Positions 48,599-62,149 of a stretch of DNA of 64,000 bases are shown here, in pieces. This DNA is from Erythrophleum ivorense. Taxonomy: Eukaryota; Streptophyta; Magnoliopsida; Fabales; Fabaceae. The stretch lies in assembly GCA_026724425.1 (NCBI GenBank), contig JAIUCV010000103.1, positions 1 through 64,000 of the forward strand, given 5' to 3'. Numbering within the stretch: the first letter of the stretch is position 1; the number at the start of each line of letters is the position of its first letter. The notes under the pieces were generated by a model. It saw only the letters and a program-made list of their open reading frames with translations. It ran no database searches and was not told the DNA's origin. The position numbers were made by a program, and so were the translations under genes.

Positions 48599-51500
48599 TC
48601 ACGTTATTTCTAGTTTCCTTCTAGAACCACATATACACTCTGGGTATGGATTTTCATAAAAGGACTCTTCAGTCCTAAAACGTGCTCGTCCTTTAACTCC
48701 TGGCAGGGAACCTTGTCTTTTCCTTGGAGCTCCTTGCCTATAAATATCATGGAAAATAAGCAAGATCTTTCAATCTCAATAACTTCTTGCAAAGTGAAGT
48801 CAGATTGAGGCGGGTAAAGGAAGAAAAACGACGTGCGGAATAAGAGGAAAAACGTTAACTAATATGAAGGAAACCCATGTCATCTTACTTTCTAAATTCT
48901 AACCATTATGACGGTAGTTATGGGACACAAGTCCAACCCACAAAGAAAGAGGAGGAATCCAATGTGTGCCAAATTGCTCATCTTCATACTCTCTCTCTCT
49001 CTTTTTTTTTCCTTTTTTTTGGCCATTATTTCATAGCCTACTTGCGATAACTTGAAGATTCATGGAAGTTACCTGTTCTTATGCATCCGCTGCACCAGAT
49101 ATGAAAGTGATGGTCCTTCCTCTAGCTCTCCAGTTTCCATCTTGTCAAAAATTTCAACAAGTCGTATCCTGAAAATTAAGTGGATGATATCAAGAAAAAT
49201 AGACAACGAAGACTCGAGCCCCCAAGTTAAATAAGCATTTTCTCTTCAATCTTCCAGTCTCTAACATATCAGAGACTCCGGAAATATTTCTTTACAGAAG
49301 CAAGTAAAATCCTAAATGTGATAGTAGATGAGTTAAACTTTAGGATTGGTGTAATTTACGTTGCCACCTTGCTGGCAAGCTGCAGCAGGCAATACATAAG
49401 TAAATGTATGGGAAGAAACCCAAAGAACACAGAAACCAGTTGAACAAGCAATAAGAAACAGGATCACACACCGCGAATTAATATGCTTGGAAAGAGGAGG
49501 ATGAGAATTAAAAGAAAGAAATAAAAAACAAGACTAGAGAGACCTAGAGGTGGTTGAATGTACCAACAGCCGCTAGAAAGCTCATTGTAAATTTATAATG
49601 CTTGGAAAGAGGAGGAAGAGAATTAAAAGAAAGGAAATAAAAACAAGACTAGAGAGACCTAGAGGTGGTTGAATATGTAGCAACAGCCCCAAGACAGCTC
49701 ATTATAAATTTATAACCATAATTCCGTGAAATAATACCTATCTGGGTTGATTGTCTTGCGGTGACCTAAGAACCTTCGATGTCCCTCAACAGCTCTTGCC
49801 ATATTTCCTGAATGTGATGGAACAAACACATCACTCTCTACAGAGATTATGTAATCAAGTGCTGCAGTCTGAGATGCATGATTGCTGAATGCTTTTAACT
49901 CCTCAGGGGTTGCAAGTGATTCCTGTGATCATTGATCAATCTATTAGTTAGGTCACCAATATAACTCACCAGCAGATTGTGGACCATTTAACTATTCATT
50001 AACATATATAACAAGATTATTCACAAACCTTAAAGACCAGATTGGGGAAGCGGGATGAGAGCTCTGAAAGATGAGTATTACCACCATAGATCTCCCCAGC
50101 CGCAATGTATATTTGGGTTGATGGAGGAAAACTGAGAGCTTGAAGAAAAATCCCCACCTCCTTTGGAGTAAGTGGACAAAATCCTCCAATTCTCTGTTCT
50201 GTTGCATTTATCTTTTTAACCTTCCAATGGTTGGTGTTCTCTCTATAAAAATTGAAATGAATATAAAAAAACTGATCCAGCGAGTGATTAAAAGTGTGTA
50301 TTTCTAGACTTATCTAGGTTTCTTATATACAGCGGGTTATATATAACTATTCTCACCTCATTATTCTCAGCTCTTCAGATTCTGCATGTGTCAGACCATC
50401 AGTGCAACCAGTAAAAGACAACATATCTTTCTCGTATCTCAGATGGAGAGCAATATATCTTCCCCCATGTGATCGCAGCCGCTCCACCAACCTCTGTTTT
50501 TTTCACCGTCATGCATGCTCAGAACCTAATTTACCAGGAAGCCCCATGTAGACCTCTTAAATGCATTAACAGTGATCATATGCCTCATTTTCTAGCATAA
50601 TGTAATGGAAAATTTTGGAGGTTTTAAACTCATAAGGTTTCAATCTAACAACTATTAACCATTTAAAATGGTTGAATAATTGCATACTTTTAACTATAGC
50701 CTATTTAATTACCAATTCCAACAGTTTAAAGTTAGTCACTAAATCCCACCATGATGTACGGGTCATATGCTTAAGATGCTAGAAATTACACCCCAGAAGA
50801 AAAATAGAAAGTCAAACCTTTCCTAAATTCTCAATTGGAGGAGAAAAACGAAGTGCATGATACAGTGCACGGCATCTTAACCTCTGGATGTCAAGAGGAA
50901 GATCATTGTTTGCAAGTCGAGAATCTGATTTTGCAACATGTATAACCTGCAAAATTGATTCAGTCTCTTTATCCAGACAGCCAGACCATGAGGTTGGGTC
51001 CATACTCCATAGCCATGAACTAAATTCTAAGGATCCTTAAAGGTACAATGACATTACATGAAACACCCAATCACTTGCTGAACATGAATATAATGAGAAA
51101 TCTCTTCCATTAAGTTTTTGCATGCGTAGATGTAAGTAACCATAGTGTATGTATGCAACAAATCCATTGATCCTCATTATCTGATGTGGATTTTTTTTTT
51201 GGGGGGGGGGGTGATAGAACTGATATGAGTATATGACTTATTTGATAACATTTTTAACACTATCAAATTCAAAAACATCATAGTTAAAGATACAAGCCTA
51301 TATAATTTTGTTAATCTATCCCTTTCTTTCTTTATTTATATATATACATTTTTTTCCTCCATGTTATAATCACTGTATTAACATGGTAAAGGATGAACTT
51401 TCTATATCCTTTTTTGGTTAAATTGCCCTCTAAAATATGCAGCCCAACAGTTTTCATTCAATACTTTTCGAGTATATCTTACTAAATTAAATTAATGGCA

Positions 51501-53973
51501 ACCAATTGAGGAAAAAACTTAAATATCCTTATTTATCATTATGTGAAAAAAGGAGAAAAAAACAGGTGTCTCGGGTCAGTCATTCTACTAGTTTTCACAA
51601 ACAATACCATCAGAAATTGTAGTTCGTCAAGGAAAGTTTCAGTACCTGATAGTCACTCCATAACCTTGTCATCTCTTCATAGTAACCCACACCAGACCAC
51701 AACGTGAAGTGTTTCCTGGCCCGGGGGACAGTTTCCAAGTTCTTGGGAAGTTCCTTGATAATTCTGACATCTCTTTTCAGGGATTCTATGAAATGAATCT
51801 CATCAAATATATCCGAAAATACACTGTGCACAAACCCAAATTAAAAAGAATCTATTAGGAAAGAAGATAATGGGCATCTAAGGAGCTTGCATCACATGAT
51901 GTTGAAATTTAATAGATGGATACCCAGACATACCTAGAATCTTGCCAAAATGAACGTTTATCCAGTTGCGGGATGACTAGAGTTGCGTTCATCATATGTG
52001 CCACAGCCACCATGTCTGATATCTATAGGAAAAAGACTAATTACTTAAGCTCAAAAAATATGATGCAGAACTGTAGTTCAGCTTTAGGCTTAGGCACTTT
52101 TTAGCCCAAAATAAGACATCATCAATGTTAACCAAAACCCTTCTAGGTAATTGCATTATTGATGACAAAATAAGTATCCCTAAGACGATTTAGATACCAA
52201 GATGTTCATATAGTAACTCTTGCACAATATTTTATGTACTAAATTGTAATTGAAATAATTCATTCCACATAAAATTACAGGATATAAGAACACTAATTTA
52301 GCCTTGATATAAGAGCTAGAAGACGTTGAAGGAGAGAAGGAGGTGACTTACACCAGTTCGCATTTGATTTAGTCCACCATTACTTTTCACAGTTAGATAG
52401 TGATCAAAACCTTGGGCACCTGAAACAATGAAGTCGATTTAAGGGGAAGGAAGAGAGTCAACATGCACTAAGCTATGATAGCATAGGCATGCTCTGGTTA
52501 ACAGAACAGAAACAACTATTGACTTGAGGAGGGTGAAAAGAAAACTTAATTACTCAAACTAACCAGGAAAGAAAAGGGAGTACAACCCAGATAAAGAAGA
52601 AAAAACCTTTATATTTAGCAGTCGGCTCGACACACGGATGTAAACCATGACTAAAAGGAGAATCCCAAAGTTGGTGATCATGTACCTGTTGCTTTGGTAC
52701 CTGTATCAATAATGAAAAAGAAATGACTGCAATAGTTACCAAGAGCAGACTAGAACAAGAGAAGTAAACTGTTAGTTAATATAGCAAACAAACTTGCCAA
52801 TATATTACAACTTCAAAAAATAGAAGATCTTTACCCTTAGATACATAAATATAAAATTGCTAAGTAAAAATCTTATACTGAAAAATGTTTTAAAAGTGAC
52901 TGAAGATGATTAACTGATGTGTATTAAACGTGTTGGAAGGCTTGAAACCATAATGACTCCAATTCTATCAGGCAATTTAACTTAATACTGTAGTATGTAG
53001 AAATCCTGTGCGTGTGTGTGTGTGTGGGGGGGGGGGGGGTATGGAAATTCCGTAAGATGAAATGAGACAATTTCACAAAGCAAATTCCAGCTAGTATACA
53101 AAACTAACAGAAACTGAAGGTTTGGATGGTTATGATGTTATATGCTAATTGAATTATCCAAACTTTCTTTTTTTCCCTGTGTGGCTATATGGCAGGGTGG
53201 GGTTATGAAGTTGGGAATCTTGAGGTAACCACAACGGCACAACCACACGGCCATAAAAGCCACACAAAAAGTTTGGCGTGACTCAGTTCCATACAGATAT
53301 ATTTTTATCAGACTATAAAATAAAAAGTGTTCCTCTAACTGCGTAAACTTTTTAAGGGTGGAAATTGCCCAAAAGCTCACATCTATACATGAGTAATGTC
53401 CTCATGGAGTGGAATTCATGATCACACGAGCTATAATTTGCAACTATCATCAAACACGTCAACTCGTGGTTGATAGTCAAAACTATAAACTTAAGTCCGC
53501 TTAAACAAAATCCTATTCCTATCTATAATGCCCCTTGGCAAACGACAGCACAGCACCAATTTATTAAATCCCATTGGAGTTTCCAATAAAACTCGAACAC
53601 TACCACATGTTGGGAACACAATAACCAACATCCACAGTAAATCGCAGATGATATGAAAAAAGGAACAGATCAATACCAGCAACACAGAAATTCCTTCCAA
53701 ACAATCACTATCTCCGCCTAAAACAAAGCCGATTTCCAAATCACACCAAAAAAAAAAAAGATATGAGCGCCACACCTGCTCAGATCGAGATTCTACAGAA
53801 AGTAAAGGCTGTGGTTCATCTTCGACGATATTCCTGAGGTAAAACAGGAATACAAAGACGGAGAAAACAAATACGAAAACGGCGTATAGTGTGATGGTAC
53901 TGGGAGATAATTTTCTTGCCCGAATTCTAGCCGTCAAATGGTTGCTCGAGTTGTAGGCGCCTCTGTTTACCAT
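48599..53973 (-). CDS. GDP-fucose protein O-fucosyltransferase-like protein (11 exons)
   Basis: Eleven exons (53776-53973, 52607-52700, 52352-52419, 51934-52022, 51646-51823, 50818-50946, 50357-50493, 50029-50242, 49738-49922, 49073-49168, 48599-48737) join with consistent phase into 508 residues ending at TGA. A basic N terminus and one membrane span (about residues 25-46, TITLYAVFVFVFSVFVFLFY) predict a type II Golgi protein. Family motifs in order are NGGLNQMRTGISDMVAVA (donor-binding start), LDKRSFWQDSS, HFTLWSGVGYYEE, RLRCRALYHALRF, IALHLRYEKDMLSFTGC (HLRYE at about 269-273), IYIAAGEIYGG, ALDYIISVESDVFVPS and GHRKTINPDR. The acceptor is unknown; relatives act on cell-wall or secreted glycans and proteins. 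Introns hold a GT/G run (about 53010-53039), a G run near 51200, and a 115-bp tandem duplication. Confidence 0.93.
49483..49720. repeat. 115-bp tandem duplication within intron 9 of the O-fucosyltransferase-like gene
   Basis: Two adjacent copies beginning ATGCTTGGAAAGAGGAGG start at 49483 and 49598 and share AAGACTAGAGAGACCTAGAG. Few differences separate them, so the duplication is recent. Confidence 0.9.
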
Positions 53974-54123
53974 CTCACCTATGGGTCTCTCGCATCGGCT
54001 CTATTTTACTTAGTATACAAATATGCACGCAGGGTCAGTGTGGGAGTGACCATTCTGGCGCGCTGCGGAAATGCACCCGATGGATGTAGCAGATTGGCGT
54101 TGAAAGCGCACCATTTTCTGTGA
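53974..54123 (-). promoter_or_regulatory. 5' flank of the O-fucosyltransferase-like gene
   Basis: This stretch is GC-richer than the spacer beyond and lies directly upstream of the start codon. It probably holds the leader and core promoter. I see no clear TATA box or operator. Confidence 0.35.
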
Positions 54124-57100
54124 TTTTTTTATGGCTAAAATTCAGCAAATTTTTTTCCCACGTGTAAATAATTTTTTGATTTTTAAGATTTGATAATAAG
54201 TTTTTAAAAATTGATACTATATGTAAGTAATAAAAATCTGCTCGGGATAAATAAAAGAATTCTAAAATTAAAAAAAAAGAATTATCATATCATAAACAGC
54301 TTAAGATCAATAATTTTACATTAAAAATTAAATATTATATACATTTTATCATTAACATATTTATTTTATTAATAAAAATATAATACATCGATGTTTATTT
54401 GCACATAATTTAAAGGTTAAAAAAAATTTAGGAATGTATTGTTAAGTTTTAAAAATTAGTTATTTGTATAAAAAAAATTAAAAAACCTATTGTCAAATTT
54501 TGAAAATGAATGATTATTTGTATATAATTTGAAATTTAAAAAAATTTTACGTATTTTATCATTTTTTTTATCTTGGACTTCCTTACCTTTTGTTTAAAAT
54601 TATATATACCTCTCCATTTTTTTTAAATATACATTTTCTTTTCAAAAATTGTATTACACTTTAGTTTACTTAATAAAAAATTCTTCCCATTAATTTCTTG
54701 AAATTATATAGTTCTTCTTTCTATTTTTAAAATATATATTATTTTTTTCTCAAAATAAAAAACTACATTATATTTTAGCCCCACTAACAAAAATACATTT
54801 CATTAACACATACATATATTACTAAAATACCCTCTTTCAAACTTAAGAACTCAATAGAGTAAATCTAGCAATAAAAAATTAACTTTTTAAAACCAAAATT
54901 AAACCTTAAGGAGTTGATTTATTGATAAAATCAAATCTAAACAAATACATAAAAGAATCATATAAATTTAAAAAATTATAATTCATAACCATGAACCATG
55001 AGTTAGTCAATTTACATTAAAAAATTTTAAAATTATCATATTTTCATATGAAATGTATGTGTCACACTATAATAATTAGTTTAAGGTTTAGTTAAATTCA
55101 ATGAAAACAAAAATTATTCCCTTCTATTTTTATTTGTATACATTTAGATATAATTAGATGAAAAATAAGATGAAAGTGAGGGTAATTAGATTATTAAACA
55201 ACATGACATCTAATTCTTGAAAGAAAAATTCAATATGTATTTGGCTTAGTAAATGATATTTTGGTTTAAAAAAATTTGAATTAAAGTGTAGCACAATTTT
55301 TGGCTTCATGGAATGGATTGTATACTTTGAAAATAGAAGAAAAGGCTATGTAATTTCAGCAAATTTAGAAAAAGATATTTTAGTTAATTAGACTAAAATA
55401 TAGTATAATTTTTAGTTTCAAAAAAGAAAAATGCATATTTTAAAAATAATAGAAATTTTCACATAATTTTAATAAAGTTTTAAAAAAATCTGTATAATTT
55501 ACTCTATCATTTAACATTTATTTATGAGTTTATTTTCTTAAAAAATTAGATATGTGAAAAAATATAAATATTTCAAGTAAATAAATGATTTTTTTATCTT
55601 TTCCATTTAATTTTAAGTTTTCAACCCGGTTATGTATTTTAGATTTTGATTAGATAACAATAATATATTAAACATTAATAAAGTTATACTTGATATCAAT
55701 TATTTTAAAAGCATTGTTCAACATTTTAACATTTGATATATATTGTAAAAAATTCTCTTCTAAAATACTTTATGTCAATCAAATTAATTTTAAGCACAAT
55801 ATAAGGTTGTTATTTTATTTTCCATATAACAATAAAAATAGCTAGTTAAGTTGATGTTAGACTCTAATATAAAACAATAATTTTATTTCTCCTAAAATGC
55901 AAACTAAAGAACATCTGTCAACTTAGAAAGTTTTAGAATTTACTCTCCCAATTTTAATGGTGGCCTATAGATTTTGGAAAATTTTCAATTTTCTACAATA
56001 TAACCCTTCTATTAACTTATTTTCGTTCAAAATCCTAATGTCGCTTGTTCATGTAAGTTGAAAAAGGCCAAATTAACAAAAAATACATTCAACTTGTTGT
56101 AAGTGATGAATGATGACCTTTTTTTGTTATTTTCTTTTAATTTTTGTTGCAAAAAAGCTTATGAGGATGACAATTTAGAGAGAGAGATATATATATTGCT
56201 GATTTAATATCTTTTAGCCTATGTAGATAAATAATATTAAGATTTTAGAAGAAAAAAATTAACAAAATAGTTATGTTACACAAAATTAAAATTTTGGGAA
56301 AGTTAATAATCAATTTTTAAAGTTGAAGATAAATACTTTTTAAATTGATAAGGGTTTTTTTTGTATTTTGGAATATATATTGTTTAAAAAGTTAACTTTA
56401 TTAATTGAAAGTAAATTAAATAAAATATTTTTATAATATATATCAAATATGATGACATTTAAATAATAAATTTGAATCAAGAGGCATATTATATGTAATT
56501 TAGACACAAATGTTCTCTTCCCTACCTAAAAAATAATGTCTACTTTCTATAACAATTAAATTTTTTTCAAAAAATATTAAACATTTGGTATGACGAAAAT
56601 GGAAATAAAAAGATGTTGGAATATAATGAAAAAAAATTATGTTTGGTATGAAGGAAAAGAAAAAGAATTATATTTAAATATGTTGGCTTAGTTAGATGAA
56701 ATAAGAATATAATAAAAAATAATAGAAGATAAAAGATTAAAATATCCTTGTTTAAAAAAAAGATATAATTTAACGTCACTTCAAACACAATATAGTTTAA
56801 AATTTTCATTTAGCATCATTTTGTAAAAGCTATTATAAAAAAAATCAAATACATTAATATATAATGGCAGCATTTATTATTTTATTTTTTTAACTAAATA
56901 AAATTACCTTTAATTTGAATTTTTAGATAATAAATACAACCTCATTTAGTAGTTTTATATTTTTATAATTAATTTTGTAAGTGATAAAATTAATTATATT
57001 TTTATTTTATTTCTTATTATTTATCTTTTTGTAAACATTTTGAAATATTATTGGAGGTAATCAAATTTAAAAATAATTGTTCTATGTCCAAGGGAAAAAA

Positions 57101-57870
57101 TTGAAAAACAAGCAAAGAAAAACAAATAAAGAAAGGTGAATAAATATTAAAAACAAAATACAAAGGAGAGGGTGAGAGTCAAAACTTGTCCAACTATTGT
57201 TTGATCGAATGTATTCTAACTACAATACACTCAAAAATGTGTTCTGACTGTATTGTAGTTGCAATGTTCTAACTGAATTTTAATCAATTTTTTTTAAAAT
57301 TATTTAAATTAATATCTTTTAACTTTAATTGTATGTTTTCGTTTAATAGAAAAGTTTTGTAGGCCTTTATTAAGAATACTTTTATTCTATTATTTGAACA
57401 TTTTTTTTGAATTAGTTTCTACTTTTTTTATTTCATTATTTGACTTAATTTAAAAAGCAATTGAAATATGGTTTTTATAAGTTTATTCTTTTTTTTGAAA
57501 ATTCATTATTCTTATTTGTTAAAGTAATTTTTTTAATAAATTTGCTTTATTTTTTTTGTTAATATTATTAGTCTTTTATTTTTTTATAAGAGTAATTATT
57601 TTTCAATAATAAATAAATTTTGCATGATGAAAACATTACAATATTGACCATGTTGAAAAAACATATCAATATAAAAAATGATAAAAAAGTCATTATTGAT
57701 GGTACAAGGAAAAAGATATGGAATAAAAAATTATATGTGTACAGTATCTATACTATTCCATTTCCTACAATATATGCATATCTAACATATTTTAACAATA
57801 GATTTCATTTTATTTTTAATTTCCGTCGTCATACTAAATGGAACCTTAGTGTTACAAGAAGCTTGTAGGG
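54124..57870. other. AT-rich intergenic DNA
   Basis: About 3.7 kb without a supported gene. A short hairpin (ACTACAATACA pairing with TGTATTGTAGT around 57218-57262) and two TTTGGTATGA words near 56585 and 56643 are the only structure noticed. Confidence 0.5.
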
Positions 57871-58912
57871 AGCTAAGCTGAAAAATGGACCCCTCTCCAC
57901 AGACAAAAGCCAAAGTTCGTTACAAAAAATTCCCCAGTTGCTAAGCCACAAAGTTGATTTAGGCTTTCAGTTTCGACCAATATATTTCCTTGAAACTTCA
58001 ACTTGAAGATTAGCTCATTCGTTTAATTTCTATTTTTTTTTTTCGGTGAGAAACGAGACGACAAGATCCCAAAGCAAAGTTAACAAATTGAAATTCATAA
58101 ACGACAATGCTTTGAGCGATGCGGCCAAAAGCATTTTGAAATTGAATTCTTTACAATTATATAATTGAAAAATAATATAAAAGATGAAAATATTTATGTA
58201 ATTCACTTCTTTTTTATTTCTATTTTTCTCTAATTATACAATTTGTGATTATAAAAAATCCCACTCGGAGTCTGCCGTGATTTAGGTCACAATCGCGCAT
58301 AATGTCAAAAGCTGCCGCCTACAACATTCTCTTTCAGTTGCTTCAGCTGCGTGCTAACACTAGCAGCAAGCTGGCAATGTATTTCAACATCTGAAGAGCT
58401 TTGTTTGCGCCAACACGACTTCATCTTCGCCACAAAAGACTGAGATAGGCATTGATCTAATTATTCCATTTGGACAAGAAGGATACAAAGATAGGGACTT
58501 CTTCTTGTAGTACTCACCAATAATTTTGTCAATATCATACGCTAAAACTGAAGAAATAGTCACAATGGAGGACGGCGAAGTTAGCAGAGAAGTCAAATAT
58601 TTAATAAAACATTTCACACACTTGGGTTCGTGGCACAGCATTCATTTGAGCATACCAAAGATGACCCAGCATCATCCCGTGCTCCTCTTCATTGTACGAG
58701 TCGCATTTTCGCTCATTTTACCGCAGTTTTCTGGTTTTCTCGTCTTTTCCTTTTTTTATTTTATAATTTAAGAAATTTCATGTTCTTCCTAGACATTGAC
58801 ACAAAAAGTGTCATAGAAGTAATGTCGTGTTTAATACAATAGTGATTCGGATATTTTTGGGCGTCGCACGAACTAAGAACTGATACTTGACGTTTCAGAT
58901 GGAAAGGTAGTA
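57871..58912. other. Upstream region of the GH18-like pseudogene
   Basis: This stretch is moderately GC-richer than the spacer. A minus-strand open frame (58384-58641) and plus-strand frames near 58526-58842 show no recognisable domain. A TTTCAG acceptor-like site at about 58893-58898 directly precedes the GH18 frame, so a short first exon may lie here. Confidence 0.3.
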
Positions 58913-60475
58913 ATGGAATACATAGGAGCTACTGGTGCCCCAGTGAAATTCGATCCTGTCCCAATTCAAGAAGGCATTGATTTCCACTTCATCCTCTGTT
59001 TCGCAATTGACGCAGAGCCTTCTGGGAATGCCCAAAACGGCAAGTTCTCACCATATTGGGCAGAAACATTGACCCCAGATTCTGTTGCAACCGTCAAGGC
59101 ACGCCACTCCAACGTGAAGGTCTTAGGCAGCCTCACTGGATGGAGTCTAGGAGACAAAGTCATTCGTTGGTACGACCCAGCAGATCCTCATCTCTGGATT
59201 TCAAATGCTTTCTCATCCTTAAAATCATTAGCAATCACTTACCATCTTGATGGGATAGACATTGACTACGAAAATTTGCCAATACGAGGCAACTCAACTA
59301 CTTTTGCTTTCTGCATCGGCGAGCTCATCACCCTCTTGAAGAACCAAAGTGTTATTTCCATAGCCACCCTTTGTTAGCTGCCAAATAAGAAATCGGTTAA
59401 ATTCAAATAAACCCGAGCCGTGTGCAAGGACACTGTCCTTGAGAGATATTCCGCCACAAGACGGTACTCCCCAGTATTGAACGGATTCTTTTGCGATGGC
59501 GCAGGGAAGCAAAACAGCAGAAATTAAAACTCAGAGAGAGGAGCTGCTCGAAGGTTGTCCGCAGCTGCAGTGCGTCGAACCCAAAGAACTATGCGGTATT
59601 TATAGGCTTAAATGTAACGAGGTGTTGGACCACATTTAATTATATTAACGGGAATGTTTCTGAACGTTGGGAGGTTTCCGACATAAGGGTTAATAGAAAT
59701 TTAATCAAATAATAAAAATAAAAACGGATTAGTGATTACACAAAACGGATGACCAACATTCAGAAATATTTTTACCCTGAATTCATAACCGAAGCCTTAA
59801 AACTGTAGATATATATTCCGGGAGGCTATTTGAAAATATTTAATTTTCAAAAATTATTTCTGGCAACAGTAAAAAATGTCCAACACCGCGTATATTTTGC
59901 GCGCAGGGGGGAAATCGACGAATTTCAACTGAACTCAATTGTGTTGGTTCAGCCTTTTGTATGCGCGAGCCCATTCTCCTCCTAAGCCCATTTTGCTCCT
60001 CTATAAGAGCATGTTAATATTTATACCCTTGAGCCTTCATTTGTTTGAGCAATGTGGGACTCCTCTTTTTCTCTTCCCCTTTTGACACACACACATACAT
60101 ATTCTCCAACACCGTTGCTCCTTACCATCTCACCGTCGTGCCATATATTGAACTATTCAAAGGTTACAGCAACGTTATAGACCATGTAAATCACCAATTC
60201 TATACTGACAAAGTCTTGACTCCTCAGAGTTACTTGGAGGATTTTAAACTTCGAGTCACACAATTTGATGAGAATAAGTTGCTGCCTAGCTATGAAGTGA
60301 ATGGAAGGGGAATTCAAGGAGATGCATTCTTTGCAACTTTAGGCCTATTGGAACAAAATGGGTTTAAAGTTAACGGTGTGATGATCTTCTCGGCAGTGCT
60401 AGCGCTGCCGCAGCCAATAACTATTACTATGAGAGGAAATCGCAACAATTCTTGCTCAATTCTACCAATGTATGA
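58913..60475 (+). pseudogene. GH18 narbonin/chitinase-2-like gene split by a solo LTR
   Basis: The first part (58913-59371) starts MEYIGATGAPVKFD and carries HFILCFAID, KVLGSLTGWSLGD and the GH18 catalytic signature DGIDIDYE at 59249-59272 with the acid Glu kept. After a 740-bp insertion the frame continues with APYHLTVVPYIELF, DHVNHQFYTD and KLLPSYEVNGRG. Near 60393 one base (or the equivalent) is lost. The expected C-terminal family sequence, rich in Asn and Tyr and ending in NSTNV at TGA 60473-60475, lies in the next frame. Without the insertion and shift the length would be about 290 residues, normal for narbonin/class-V-like seed and bulb chitinase relatives. No signal peptide is visible at this start, as in many narbonin-like proteins, but an upstream exon may be missing. 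Confidence 0.85.
59372..60111 (+). mobile_element. Solo LTR (740 bp) inserted in the GH18-like gene
   Basis: The insert begins TGTTAG and ends CCAACA, the TG...CA form of LTRs. It is flanked by CCCTT (59367-59371) and CCGTT (60112-60116), a 5-bp target duplication with one mismatch. Removing it with one repeat copy restores the reading frame, and CCGTT gives the codon expected at that position. A TATA-like GTATTTATAGG lies near 59597. No protein domains or second LTR are present. Orientation is inferred from the promoter-like elements and is not certain. Confidence 0.87.
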
Positions 60476-62149
60476 CGCAGCTTATAAGTTATCATTCTCC
60501 CCGCTGTATTAGACTAAATAATTAATAATAACTAGAAGCTAATATAATCAAGAAATATTTATGTCAATATAAATTATTAACTACTATAATTTTCCATTTA
60601 CATTTTATTTCTCTCTCTTTTTACTGTTAATTCGTGTTCTTAGCACACAATCTACACTCATTTTTTCTCTTTTTTGCCTTATTAGAATGAACTTCTGTAA
60701 TTTTCGGTAGTTGAAAATATATGTTTTAATTTTTGATCTAAAATTTTAAAAATACATAATTTAATTATTGAAAAATATATACCTTAATTATTTGGTCTCT
60801 AAATCTTAAAAGAATATATATATATATATATATAGTTTAGCACTTAGAAAGTTTTTTAGTTGCTATTTATTAATCTCAATCAATATTTACTCCAATAATT
60901 AACAAGTAATAAATTTAAAATTTTTAAAGATTGATTTTATACTTTTAAAATTTAAAAACAAAAATTTAAAATAAATATAGACTAAATTGTATATATTTAA
61001 AATTTAATGATTAAAAATATTTTTAAAGACAAATACATTTCCCCCGTTATTATTTCTGGGGCAGACTTTGTCATCATAGATTGAGTTGTAAATTTTACAT
61101 TCGTTAATTTCTATAGGATTCCACCCTCTTTCCAGTCATCTAGTTTCAAATGTTTAATTTTTTTTTTTATTTTTTACTCTTTGAAAAATCAAAAACAAAA
61201 CAAAAAGAAGAAGCAAATATGTAGATTGAACGGACTAGAAAGAGAGAGAAGACGAAAGAAAAATCGTTGGCATTTCTATAGATATCAATTTGAATTCTCT
61301 TGACAATTAGGTCTAATTACTACTTGACAAGAACACCATAGCTTTTTCTTTTCCTTTATTTTTTTTCTTAAAGGGATATTCGGTCCCTATGTTATTTAAA
61401 GAACCCAAATTCCTAAATTGTTCACTTCATCAGTTTTTACTTCGTGCTTTCTGATATTCGGATTATTTCCTTATAAGAGCAAAAGAAGTCACAACCAAAT
61501 CAGAGTATTGAACATCCACAAATTAACAAAAAAATCCTCTTTTTTTATTTAACAATCAACAAATCAATTTATTCTAATTGGTCTCGTTTAATTTTAAAGA
61601 CGTTAGGACATGGTCATGGTGGAGTCTCTTCAGTTTGCAGCCGCTAATAACTGCTAGTAAGTAATAATTACCAAGTCACTATGTCATGAAATGACGTTAC
61701 CAAAAACTGAAGGGTGCATGCACTTAAACATTGTTATTTTTGTAATTAATATAATAATTATCTCTGTTACAATTATTTCGTTATAAACTATGATTATTTA
61801 AATACATTTTTAAAAAGTTAAAGTGGTGCCCATAAGGCATGACTGTAGGTATCAGTGATCAGTACTCCTGGAGTGGTAAAATTAGCATTCTAACTTGAAT
61901 GGGGTAAACGTCATTTGTTTTTTTTTTTTAATTTGACAAACAAATTTGTTGTCATAAGTCGTAAACCACTACCCACCATTAGGAAGCAGGATGCTTCAAC
62001 AATATTTTTATGGGCCAAATGGATGCTTCAACTTAAATTTCACTTAATTTGGAATTGGAGGGAAATAAAAGTGTGGCCCACGCCACTTAAAGTGCGCAAC
62101 TTACAGTTAAGCGCATCGTAGCGGTATTCCCTTAATTTTATTTTTTTGT
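60476..62149. other. Intergenic DNA upstream of PI4-kinase beta
   Basis: AT-rich spacer with a TA run at about 60819-60834. No gene supported. The short open frame at about 61915-62121 has no recognised domain. Confidence 0.45.

Noticed and set aside
53491..53775. A longer open frame at the start of the O-fucosyltransferase-like gene
   Set aside because: It reads through a clear GT donor at 53775 into the first intron; family alignment continues at 52700.
58384..58641. Minus-strand open frame of 85 codons upstream of the GH18 pseudogene
   Set aside because: No family recognised, no partner exons, and it overlaps plus-strand frames of equal length.
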